From assembly GCA_041739465.1 (NCBI GenBank), contig JBGSNX010000031.1, positions 1-48,811 on the forward strand: a stretch of 48,811 bases of DNA, read 5' to 3'. The position numbers were made by a program, and so were the translations under genes. This document shows positions 42,041 to 48,811 of the stretch, piece by piece. The notes beneath the pieces are model-generated. The model was not told where the DNA came from and ran no database searches. It saw only the letters and a list, made by a program, of their open reading frames with translations. The stretch's first letter is position 1. Each line of letters begins with the position of its first letter. The stretch is from BOKV01 sp041739465 (lineage in GTDB: Bacteria; Pseudomonadota; Alphaproteobacteria; Rhizobiales; Rhizobiaceae).

Positions 42041-42801
42041 GAAACGATGCTGTATCCGCCATCAATGGCGTGGACGCCGCCCGTGACATTTCGGGCGCTG
42101 TCAGAAGCGAGGAACGTGGCAAACGCTCCAACGTCCTCGATGGTCGCAAGCTGGTGGGTCGGCGCCCGCTGTGATGCGTCCCGCAGCATGGCGTCGAAAT
42201 GGTCAATGCCGCTGGCGGCGCGGGTCATCAGTGGTCCGGGCGAGAGCGCGTTGACGCGAATACCTTTTGCCCCAAGTTCGGCAGCCGCATAGCGGGTTGA
42301 CGATTCCAGCGCAGCCTTGACCGGCCCCATCAAATTGTAGTTGTCCACTACACGCTGGGCGCCATGGAAACTCACCGTCATGCACGAACCGCCATTTTTC
42401 ATCAGCGGCTCGCATTTGCGGATCAGCCTCAAAAACGAATGAACCGAAACATCCATCGCCATCCCGAAGCCCTCGCGCGAGCTGTCGACTACACGGCCGT
42501 GCAAATCATCCTTCGGTGCAAAGGCGATGGAATGGAGCAGGATGTCCATTTCGCCCCATTGGCTGGCCAACAGCTCAAAAAGATCTTGGGTCTGGCCATC
42601 GTCTGAAACGTCAAGACGGTTGATCAAAGAGGCGTTGAGCTTCTCGGCCAGCGGGCCGACATGCGGCTCGGCTTTTTCATTCAGAAACGTGATTGCCAAA
42701 TCGGCGCCAGCTTCATGAAATGCTTTGGCGCATCCGTAGGCTATGGAATGCTCGTTGGCGATCCCGACGACCAGCGCCCGCTTACCGGCCAGAATACCCA
42801 T
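42037..42801 (-). CDS. fabI: Enoyl-[acyl-carrier-protein] reductase FabI-like
   Basis: A 254-residue SDR-type enoyl reductase. The divergent cofactor motif GIANEHSIAYG (13-23) and the NYNLMGPVKAALE active-site stretch are those of FabI; Tyr155 and Lys162 match E. coli Tyr156 and Lys163. The other family tyrosine (E. coli Tyr146) is Phe145 here (SFHGAQ for SYLGAE). It probably reduces trans-2-enoyl thioesters with NAD(P)H. As first gene of an operon with DUF3141, MaoC/phosphotransacylase and ackA, it may be a second, specialised FabI rather than the housekeeping copy. It starts 88 bases after ccoS, in a gap without a clear promoter. Confidence 0.9.
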   Translation of the reverse strand: MGILAGKRALVVGIANEHSIAYGCAKAFHEAGADLAITFLNEKAEPHVGPLAEKLNASLINRLDVSDDGQTQDLFELLASQWGEMDILLHSIAFAPKDDLHGRVVDSSREGFGMAMDVSVHSFLRLIRKCEPLMKNGGSCMTVSFHGAQRVVDNYNLMGPVKAALESSTRYAAAELGAKGIRVNALSPGPLMTRAASGIDHFDAMLRDASQRAPTHQLATIEDVGAFATFLASDSARNVTGGVHAIDGGYSIVS

Positions 42802-42889
42802 CGATGAATCCCCATCACGTACGAGCTACGATAACGGCCATGCATGACAGTTGGTTGTACGCTTGATGACGGTATTGCTTCAGCCAGGA

Positions 42890-43060
42890 TCAGGGCTTTT
42901 TGGTGCCGGTCTTTTCGAGCGGACCATCATCGTTGAGGATGCGCTCGCCTGCACCGTCAAGATCCTCATACTGGCCGCTGTTGAGGCTCCAAAGGAACCC
43001 GGCAAGCCCCAGCACGCCAAGGAAAAGGGCGATGGGAACGAGAAACAGCAGACCTGTCAT
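42890..43060 (-). CDS. ccoS: cbb3 oxidase maturation protein CcoS
   Basis: A 56-residue protein with one membrane helix (LLFLVPIALFLGVLGLAGFLWSL) followed by SGQYEDLDGAGERIL, the CcoS/FixS signature. CcoS is needed to load heme and copper into the CcoN subunit. The ATG at 43060 overlaps the ccoI stop as ATGA; a longer open frame upstream runs inside ccoI and is not used. It is the last gene of ccoGHIS. Confidence 0.94.
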   Translation of the reverse strand: MTGLLFLVPIALFLGVLGLAGFLWSLNSGQYEDLDGAGERILNDDGPLEKTGTKKP

Positions 43061-45348
43061 GCCCTGGCTCCCATTGTGCGGCTGGATGAAACACTCGCCC
43101 GCGTGTGCTGCTTTTGGCTCGAATTGCCATGTGCCTGCCACTGCAGGCGCAATGAGTTTGCCAGAACGATGATCGAAGAGGTCGACATGGCAATAGCCGC
43201 GATCAGCGGAGTTACCTGACCGGCAAATGCCAGCGGCACCGAGATGAAGTTGTAGGCAATGGCAAGGGCAAAGTTTTGGCGAACGAGCCTTGCCGCCTTG
43301 AGCGAGATTTCACGCGCCTCGACAATTGCGCCCAGATTGTCCCGTGTGAAAATGAAGTCAGCAGCAAACCTGCCTGCATCCGAAGCAGAGGCCGGCGCAA
43401 AAGAAACATGCCCTGCAGCCAGTGCCGGGGCATCATTGAGGCCATCCCCTACCATCAACGCCTTTGCACCCTGATCACGCAATTCTTCCAGCCTGGCCAT
43501 TTTTGTTGCTGGCGTTTCGCTGGCCCGCCATTTGGTGATGCCAACCGCCTTTGCAATTCTTGCAACCGAAGCTGGCGCGTCGCCTGAAAGTATCTCGCAC
43601 TCGATGCCAGCAGCTTGCAAGGCCGCAATTGCTTCGGCAGCGCCATCGCGCGGGGTTTCAGCGATGGCAATGCCAAGCGGCGCTGAGCCTTCTATTGCGA
43701 ACGTCAGGCCTTCACCTGAAGGTGTGGTCCCTGAAATTTCGGCAACGAACGATGCGCGTCCAAGGCGGGCTCGCTTGCCTTCAAATACGCCTTCCATGCC
43801 GAAGCCGGCAATTTCAATGATTGCTTCGCCCTCGCAAGGAACAGTCCCAGAGAGTGCCTCCGCCACTGCCCGTGACGATGGATGCGTGGAATTGAGCGCC
43901 AATGCCCGGGCGATGCGCGCTTCAGTGGCCGAGAACTGCGGCAGGCAGGCTTGCGCATTGCCGGTCGTCAATGTGCCGGTCTTGTCAAAAACAGCGTGGT
44001 TCGCTTCAGCCAGCCGTTCAAGCGCCGACCCGTCACGCATCAAGATGCCGCCTTGAAACAGTCGCCCTGCACCAATCACATGCACCACCGGAACAGCCAG
44101 CCCCAGCGCACAAGGACAAGTGACAATCAGCACTGCAATTGCCGTATAAAGTGAAAAGTGGAAATCGCCCGTCAACAAGATCCACATAACGAACGCCGAC
44201 GCGCTGAGAATGTGGACGCTGGGTGCATAGGCACGCGCCATGCGGTCTGCAATGCGTTCATAGCGGCCCTTGGCCTGTTCGGCAGCTTCAAGCATGCGCA
44301 GGACTTCGGCGAGGAAAGACTGGTTGGCTGGGCGCACAACAATCAGGTCCACCGACCCTGTCAGGTTGAGGGTACCCGCTTCAACATGATCGCCAACGCC
44401 AGCCAGAACCGGCACGCTTTCGCCCGTGACCAGCGAACGGTCCAACTCGGTTGCGCCGGTCAGGATTTTTGCGTCCACCGGCATCCGCTCACCAGCAGGC
44501 ACGCGCAACCGCATCCCCGGCACGATCTCATCCACCGCCATGTACCTGATTTCGCCGCTGTCACTGACCACCATCGCGCCCTTGGCAGCCAGCCGGGCGA
44601 GGCCCAATACAGAGCTTCTGGCCCGCTCGCGCATCAGTTGGTCGAGGTAACGCCCGATGAGCAGAAAAAAGATCAGGGTGACGGCAGCATCGAAATAAGC
44701 TTCTGCGCCGCCGGTGAATGTCTCGTAGATGCTCAGCGCCACCGCAAGCAGCACGCCGAGCGAAATTGGCACATCCATGTTCAGCCTGCGCACCTTTAGC
44801 GCTGCAAACGCTGAACGGAAGAACGGCCGCCCGCAATAGGCAACGGTCGGCAGTGCGATCATCGCTGAAACCAGGTGAAACAGATCGCGCGTTGCCCCTT
44901 CCGCACCCGACCAGACAGACACCGACAACAGCATGATGTTGCCAGCCGCAAAGCCTGCCACGGCAAGCGCTTTCAAGAGTTCCGAAGACTGCTTGGCCTG
45001 CTCATGCGCCTGATCTGCTATGTCGAGTGGCATGGCCTGGTAGCCAAGGTTGCGCAGCGCATCAAAGATGAACCCGGGAGCGCGTTCCGGGCTGTCCAGC
45101 CGCACCGTTGCCCGCCGCAAGGTGAGGTTGACGCGCGAAGCAACAATTCCTTCAACGTTCGAAAGACCGTCCTCGATTGCACTGATGCAGGCCCCGCAAT
45201 GTATGTCCGGCACGGAGAAAACATACTCCGCACTACCATCAGGCATTACCCGCCCTGACCGGCGCAATTCTTCGTCACGCTGCCACAGTGCAATGTCCTT
45301 GGAGTTGTTGGTGCTTTCAGCAGCCAGACCTGCGCCACAACAGTTCAT
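43057..45348 (-). CDS. ccoI: Copper-exporting P1B-type ATPase CcoI (FixI)
   Basis: A 763-residue heavy-metal ATPase that supplies copper for the cbb3 oxidase. It has an N-terminal metal-binding domain with Cys51 and Cys54 (DIHCGACIS), eight predicted helices, the phosphatase motif TGES, the transmembrane CPC at 411-413, the phosphorylated Asp455 in DKTGT, and a GDGLNDAPAL hinge. An extra Cys pair (MNCCGAG) opens the protein, as is usual in CcoI. It begins five bases after ccoH and overlaps ccoS. Confidence 0.95.
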   Translation of the reverse strand: MNCCGAGLAAESTNNSKDIALWQRDEELRRSGRVMPDGSAEYVFSVPDIHCGACISAIEDGLSNVEGIVASRVNLTLRRATVRLDSPERAPGFIFDALRNLGYQAMPLDIADQAHEQAKQSSELLKALAVAGFAAGNIMLLSVSVWSGAEGATRDLFHLVSAMIALPTVAYCGRPFFRSAFAALKVRRLNMDVPISLGVLLAVALSIYETFTGGAEAYFDAAVTLIFFLLIGRYLDQLMRERARSSVLGLARLAAKGAMVVSDSGEIRYMAVDEIVPGMRLRVPAGERMPVDAKILTGATELDRSLVTGESVPVLAGVGDHVEAGTLNLTGSVDLIVVRPANQSFLAEVLRMLEAAEQAKGRYERIADRMARAYAPSVHILSASAFVMWILLTGDFHFSLYTAIAVLIVTCPCALGLAVPVVHVIGAGRLFQGGILMRDGSALERLAEANHAVFDKTGTLTTGNAQACLPQFSATEARIARALALNSTHPSSRAVAEALSGTVPCEGEAIIEIAGFGMEGVFEGKRARLGRASFVAEISGTTPSGEGLTFAIEGSAPLGIAIAETPRDGAAEAIAALQAAGIECEILSGDAPASVARIAKAVGITKWRASETPATKMARLEELRDQGAKALMVGDGLNDAPALAAGHVSFAPASASDAGRFAADFIFTRDNLGAIVEAREISLKAARLVRQNFALAIAYNFISVPLAFAGQVTPLIAAIAMSTSSIIVLANSLRLQWQAHGNSSQKQHTRASVSSSRTMGARA

Positions 45349-45353
45349 GCTTG

Positions 45354-45845
45354 CTACTCCGTCACACTGAAACGGATTGAGTGTTTGAAGGCCGTCTTGT
45401 CACCAGATTCTGCAACCAGTTCAGCCTGCCACACACCGCCGTTCAATTGTGTGCGAGCCTGATGCACGCCTGCTCCCGTTGCTTCAAATTCGACCTTGCG
45501 GTCATCACGGGCAAAGGCCGGACGCCCGATCATTGCGGTGATGTTGGAAGCATCTGCGGGCGTTCCGTCGGCCTTCTTAAGCGTCAGCGAAACCACGCCA
45601 TCATCATAGGCAATTGTACTCTTCCAGCCCATGGCCACCGAGCGCTCGCGCTCAGCGGTCACTTCATTGAAACGCTGGCTTTCGACGTAGGAGTTTTTCA
45701 CCACGAGCCCCGTCCAACTGCTCACAGCGAAATAGGCCAGCGTCAGGTTGACCGAAATGATGGTGCCGAAGAACAGCCCGATCACCGCGACCATGTGCCA
45801 GCCAGTAAACTCGTCAGCTGCCGTGATTTTGCGAAACATGCTCAT
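45354..45845 (-). CDS. ccoH: cbb3 oxidase assembly protein CcoH (FixH)
   Basis: A 163-residue protein with one N-terminal membrane helix (FTGWHMVAVIGLFFGTIISVNLTLAY) and a periplasmic beta domain; the early GWHM motif, VVKNSYVESQ and FN segments are FixH marks. CcoH holds the oxidase subunits together during assembly. The ATG overlaps the ccoG stop as ATGA. Length is usual for the family. Confidence 0.93.
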   Translation of the reverse strand: MSMFRKITAADEFTGWHMVAVIGLFFGTIISVNLTLAYFAVSSWTGLVVKNSYVESQRFNEVTAERERSVAMGWKSTIAYDDGVVSLTLKKADGTPADASNITAMIGRPAFARDDRKVEFEATGAGVHQARTQLNGGVWQAELVAESGDKTAFKHSIRFSVTE

Positions 45846-47428
45846 TTCTTTGGACCTTCAAACAGTGCTTCGTAGGTATCTCTTTCAAAAGACTGCGTAT
45901 CTTCCACGTGAAGCTTGAAGCGGGCCTGCCCTGGCACCACCAGCTTCTGGTTCTGCGTCACATAGACTTTCAGCTGCCTCAGTTTGTCCGGCTCGACCGC
46001 CAGCGAGAACGGCAGGCCATCCTGCTGATCCTCGCCATTGATCTGCATTTTCGCGCCTGGCAGTCCTTCCAGCGAAAGGAAGATCACGCGCGGCTCGGGG
46101 ATCATGTTGAGTATCTTGACCGTATAACCATTTCGAATGGAACCGTCAGAGAGTTGCACAAAAATCGGGTTGCGGTCATGCTGCACATTCACTTCCAGCC
46201 GGTCGCGCGAAAGCAAGGCATAGAGCATGCCGATGCCGATGGCGCTCCAGGCGAACAGATAGATCAGCGTGCGCGGACGCAGGAAAATGTGCCAGTCGAA
46301 ATGGCGCACGACTTCATGGAAATTGCCGCCATTGTTGCGAACGCGCGCAGGCTCGATCAGCTTTGTCTGCGGATTGGTCGCCACGGCAACATTGTGATTG
46401 TAGTCGCGCAGGGTCGTATAGGAGATCAGGCTCTTTTCGCGACCCACCTTTTCCATCACAGAATCGCAGGCATCAATGCAAAGGGCGCAGGTGATACACT
46501 CGAGTTGCTGACCATTGCGGATGTCGATGCCGGTTGGGCAGACAGCCACGCAGGCGTTGCAGTCCACACAATCGCCCACGGCCTCACTGATTGCCGCAGA
46601 CTTTTTCACGCCGCGAGAGCGGGGCTCTCCGCGCCAGTCATTGTAGGTGACGACGAGGGAATCCTCATCCAGCATTGCTGCCTGAATGCGCGGCCAAGGG
46701 CACATGTAGATGCAGACCTGCTCGCGCATGATCGCACCCATCAAGTAAGTGGTGGCAGTAAGGACAGCGACCGTTGCGTAGGCAATCGGCGGCGCTTGCA
46801 AGGTCACGAAATTGCCCAGCAGCGTTGGCGCATCGGCAAAGTAGAAAATCCAGGCACCGCCGGTAGCCACCGAGATCAACAGGAAAGCGGCGTGTGTCGA
46901 AACCATCTTACGCAGCTTGTCAAACGACCATGGCGCCGATGCAAGTTTCATCTGGGCATTGCGGTCGCCCTGAAAGAACCTTTCCACATGCAGGAAAAGG
47001 TCGGTCCATACGGTCTGCGGGCAGGCATAACCACACCATGCGCGACCCACAACGGAAGTGACCAGAAACAGCCCCACGCCGGCCATGACCAGCAGGCCAG
47101 CAACAAAATAGAATTCCTGTGGCCATATCTCGATGAAAAAGAAATAGAACCGGCGATTGGCAATGTCGATCAGAACCGCCTGATCGGGCGCATGGATACC
47201 ACGATCCCAGCGCAGCCACGGCGTGACGTAGTAGATCGACAGCGTCAGCGCCATGATGATCCACTTCAGCTTGCGATAATTGCCGCCAATGGCCTTTGGA
47301 TACACCTTCTTATGGGATGCATACAGCGGCATGCCCTGGGCCTTGGCGGCAGTGTTTACCGCCTCGACCTCATGTTTTTCGACATTGCTCGCGGAGCGCA
47401 CATTCTTGACGATTGCTTGGTCGGTCAT
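45842..47428 (-). CDS. ccoG: cbb3 oxidase accessory iron-sulfur protein CcoG (FixG)
   Basis: A 528-residue membrane protein carrying two [4Fe-4S] motifs: Cys287, 290, 293 and 297 (CVDCNACVAVCP) and Cys311, 314, 317 and 321 (CITCALCIDAC). Earlier WCGYACPQTVWTDLF and VCIYMCPWPR are also typical. About five helices precede the ferredoxin-like part and a C-terminal immunoglobulin-like domain follows. CcoG is thought to reduce copper for oxidase assembly. AGGAAAG precedes the ATG. It heads ccoGHIS, with a FixK/FNR box 50 bases upstream. Confidence 0.95.
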   Translation of the reverse strand: MTDQAIVKNVRSASNVEKHEVEAVNTAAKAQGMPLYASHKKVYPKAIGGNYRKLKWIIMALTLSIYYVTPWLRWDRGIHAPDQAVLIDIANRRFYFFFIEIWPQEFYFVAGLLVMAGVGLFLVTSVVGRAWCGYACPQTVWTDLFLHVERFFQGDRNAQMKLASAPWSFDKLRKMVSTHAAFLLISVATGGAWIFYFADAPTLLGNFVTLQAPPIAYATVAVLTATTYLMGAIMREQVCIYMCPWPRIQAAMLDEDSLVVTYNDWRGEPRSRGVKKSAAISEAVGDCVDCNACVAVCPTGIDIRNGQQLECITCALCIDACDSVMEKVGREKSLISYTTLRDYNHNVAVATNPQTKLIEPARVRNNGGNFHEVVRHFDWHIFLRPRTLIYLFAWSAIGIGMLYALLSRDRLEVNVQHDRNPIFVQLSDGSIRNGYTVKILNMIPEPRVIFLSLEGLPGAKMQINGEDQQDGLPFSLAVEPDKLRQLKVYVTQNQKLVVPGQARFKLHVEDTQSFERDTYEALFEGPKK

Positions 47429-47478
47429 CTTGTCTTTCCTGGTTGCGCCAGTCTTATCGGCATCGGGGAGTTTTTCCG

Positions 47479-47492
47479 TTGATCCAAGTCAA
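47479..47492. promoter_or_regulatory. FixK/FNR-type anaerobox upstream of ccoG
   Basis: TTGATCCAAGTCAA fits TTGA-N6-TCAA exactly and the fuller TTGAT-N4-ATCAA at nine of ten positions. It ends 50 bases before the ccoG start, right for a class II FNR/FixK activator site with a short leader. Low-oxygen activation of fixGHIS by FixK is well known in rhizobia. Confidence 0.8.
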
Positions 47493-47510
47493 CGATGCCG
47501 GAATGAAAAC

Positions 47511-47535
47511 GCCTGCGGCACAAAGTGCCGCAGGC
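47511..47535 (-). terminator. Rho-independent terminator after ccoP
   Basis: A perfect 11-base-pair stem, GCCTGCGGCAC and GTGCCGCAGGC, with a 3-base loop lies 41 bases past the ccoP stop. On the minus strand it is followed by GTTTTC. It closes the ccoNOQP message just before the FixK box that drives ccoG. Confidence 0.85.
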
Positions 47536-47576
47536 TTTCTTGTCCATTGAAGGTTCAGGCGTGATCCTCCGGGAGA

Positions 47577-48449
47577 TTACTCTCCGCCGCCCAATCCGTG
47601 GACATAGACTGCCAACTGCTTGATGGCCGTTTCACCAAGGCGCACGCCCCATGCCGGCATGACGCCCTGCTTGGGAGCATTGAGCTGCGAGACGATTTGT
47701 GAGTGCTCGCCGCCATAGATCCAGATGGCATCTGACAGCCGGGGTCCGCCAAGTTCACGCACGCCTTCGCCATTTTCACCGTGGCAGGCAGCACAGTTTT
47801 CAACAAAAACAGTCTGGCCGCGGGCAGCCGCTTCCGCCTCATGTTCCTGCCCGGAAAGCTTCCGGACAAACCATGCAACATCAGAGATCTGCGCCGCTTC
47901 AAGAATGCCGTCACGACCAAATGCCGGCATTTCGGACAACCGCGTGTCGTCGTCACCTGGATGCCGAATGCCGTGCTTCAGCGTCTGGTAGATCGCTTCG
48001 CCGTCACCGCCCCAGATCCAGTCGTCATCATTGAGGTTGGGGTAGCCCGGAGCGCCTGCAGCGCCCGAACCGTGGCACTGGACGCAATAGACCTTGAACA
48101 GCGACCGGCCTCCAGCTTCACCAACAGTCCGCATTTCCTCGCTGGCAAGGATCGTCGGCATGTCGGCGTTTTCCAGCACGGAAGCAGCTTGCGCCCGTGT
48201 AGCATCGGCTGTCTTCATTTCCGCCGCCGCATCTGCCCGGCTCGACCAGCCAAGGATGCCCTTGGTGTTTGTGGTGAGCATCGGCCATGCGGGATAGAAA
48301 ACCGTGTAGGCAAGCCCCCACACGATGCAGATGTAGAAGGTGTACAGCCACCAGCGTGGCAGCGGAGTATTCAGTTCCTTGATTCCGTCCCAGGAATGAC
48401 CGGTTGTTTCCGTGCCCGAGATTTCGTCAACTTCGTTTTCGTGGGCCAT
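47577..48449 (-). CDS. ccoP: cbb3 oxidase diheme cytochrome c subunit CcoP
   Basis: A 290-residue membrane-anchored diheme cytochrome c. A helix at about 33-55 (WWLYTFYICIVWGLAYTVF) anchors it; heme sites are CVQCH (122-126) and CAACH (219-223), with axial-ligand methionines likely in SEMPAF and in VMPAWG (Met264). It passes electrons from cytochrome bc1 through CcoO to CcoN. GGAGG precedes the ATG, and ccoQ ends three bases before it. Confidence 0.96.
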   Translation of the reverse strand: MAHENEVDEISGTETTGHSWDGIKELNTPLPRWWLYTFYICIVWGLAYTVFYPAWPMLTTNTKGILGWSSRADAAAEMKTADATRAQAASVLENADMPTILASEEMRTVGEAGGRSLFKVYCVQCHGSGAAGAPGYPNLNDDDWIWGGDGEAIYQTLKHGIRHPGDDDTRLSEMPAFGRDGILEAAQISDVAWFVRKLSGQEHEAEAAARGQTVFVENCAACHGENGEGVRELGGPRLSDAIWIYGGEHSQIVSQLNAPKQGVMPAWGVRLGETAIKQLAVYVHGLGGGE

Positions 48450-48452
48450 CGT

Positions 48453-48608
48453 TCAGTCCTCCTTGAAAGGGATTTGAGCTGCGTCGTCGCTGGCTTTCTT
48501 GCCGCCTGGGCGGAAAGTCCAAAGTACGACGCCGAGGAAAACCAGGGTCATGTACAAAAGACCCCAGCTGTCGGCGAAAGTGCGCATCGCTTGATAATCA
48601 AGTTGCAT
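48453..48608 (-). CDS. ccoQ: cbb3 oxidase small subunit CcoQ
   Basis: A 51-residue protein with one membrane helix (WGLLYMTLVFLGVVLWTF) and the polar FRPGGKKASDDAA tail typical of CcoQ/FixQ. It sits exactly between ccoO and ccoP, as in other ccoNOQP operons. A GAGGGAGA site precedes the ATG at 48608. CcoQ helps stabilise CcoP in the oxidase. Confidence 0.93.
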   Translation of the reverse strand: MQLDYQAMRTFADSWGLLYMTLVFLGVVLWTFRPGGKKASDDAAQIPFKED

Positions 48609-48619
48609 TTTCGTCTCCC

Positions 48620-48811
48620 TCAACGCTGGTTTTCTTCGGCTTTGTAAGCCGAGAAATCCACGAGTGTGCCAAGCATCTGGAGATAGGCGATAAGCGCGTC
48701 CATTTCGGTGATACGCTGGGGCTGTCCGTCGAAATCGCGAGCCATGGCCTTGGGGTAGCGCGCCGCAAGCGCATCGACCCCGTCACCCCCGGCCTGCGCA
48801 ATCATGTCGGC
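48620..48811 (-). CDS. ccoO: cbb3 oxidase monoheme cytochrome c subunit CcoO, C-terminal end (cut by window edge)
   Basis: The last 63 codons of a gene running off the right edge. The peptide ends with DALIAYLQMLGTLVDFSAYKAEENQR, the usual C-terminus of CcoO/FixO, and RYPKAMARDFDGQP fits the region before it. The heme motif lies outside the window. CcoO is the monoheme electron carrier of the cbb3 oxidase. It ends 11 bases before the ccoQ start. Confidence 0.9.
   Translation of the reverse strand, partial: ADMIAQAGGDGVDALAARYPKAMARDFDGQPQRITEMDALIAYLQMLGTLVDFSAYKAEENQR

Noticed and set aside
40574..42292. 572-codon open frame on the plus strand opposite DUF3141 and fabI
   Set aside because: Antisense to two coupled, motif-bearing genes; its composition (Arg, His and Asp rich) is typical of a shadow frame.
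45908..47482. 524-codon open frame on the plus strand opposite ccoG
   Set aside because: It lies wholly antisense to a clear FixG protein, has no recognisable motif and is explained by codon bias of the GC-rich gene on the other strand.
1..48811. CRISPR arrays, tRNA or rRNA genes, insertion sequences, integrases, phage genes
   Set aside because: No regularly spaced repeats, no tRNA-like cloverleaf, and no transposase or integrase motifs were seen in any frame.

Overview
The window looks like chromosomal DNA of an alphaproteobacterium, most likely of the rhizobial order (Hyphomicrobiales). This rests on gene content and order: ccoO-Q-P followed by ccoG-H-I-S (fixNOQP-fixGHIS type), an iol cluster whose IolC is fused to a DUF2090 aldolase, and a DUF3141 / MaoC-phosphotransacetylase / acetate kinase / FabI operon beside the cco genes. 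It also rests on moderately high GC and on very frequent 4-base ATGA or GTGA gene overlaps. I see no insertion sequence, integrase, rRNA, tRNA or CRISPR array. Apart from the two cut-off edge genes, every gene appears intact.

Layout. 1-177: start of dusA on the minus strand, cut by the edge. 263-4871: a TRAP transporter operon (dctP-dctQ-dctM) ending in a shikimate/quinate dehydrogenase homologue, with a divergent HpcH/HpaI aldolase; together they suggest uptake and breakdown of an organic or sugar acid. 4882-8109: zinc uptake (znuA divergent from znuC-znuB-zur) around a paired Zur-type operator. 8114-16495: a methyl-group catabolic cluster on the minus strand (two FAD/GcvT oxidases, a homocysteine methyltransferase and an MttB-family protein without pyrrolysine) with a divergent LysR regulator.

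16502-30212: a galactoside regulon. A sugar ABC transporter, GH4 alpha-galactosidase, SDR dehydrogenase, DgoK, DgoA and GH42 beta-galactosidase run on the minus strand and end in a 2-hydroxyacid dehydrogenase. An IclR regulator, the transporter ATPase and an IlvD/EDD sugar-acid dehydratase run the other way. Together they can take up alpha- and beta-galactosides, cut them, and oxidise galactose through galactonate and 2-keto-3-deoxy-galactonate 6-phosphate to pyruvate and glyceraldehyde 3-phosphate (De Ley-Doudoroff route).

30358-37097: the myo-inositol operon iolG-iolC(DUF2090)-iolD-iolE-small membrane protein-iolB; iolA, iolR and an inositol transporter are not in the window. 37120-42801: the minus-strand operon fabI-DUF3141-MaoC/phosphotransacylase-ackA, probably linked to acyl-CoA/acyl-phosphate or polyhydroxyalkanoate metabolism. 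42890-48811: cbb3 oxidase genes, with ccoG-H-I-S behind a FixK/FNR-type box and, upstream, ccoQ, ccoP and the end of ccoO closed by a strong terminator.

No stretch above 300 bases lacks a gene. The larger intergenic regions (about 3914-4106, 7033-7143, 15525-15643, 26300-26464, 30213-30357 and 47429-47576) are all promoter-type gaps.
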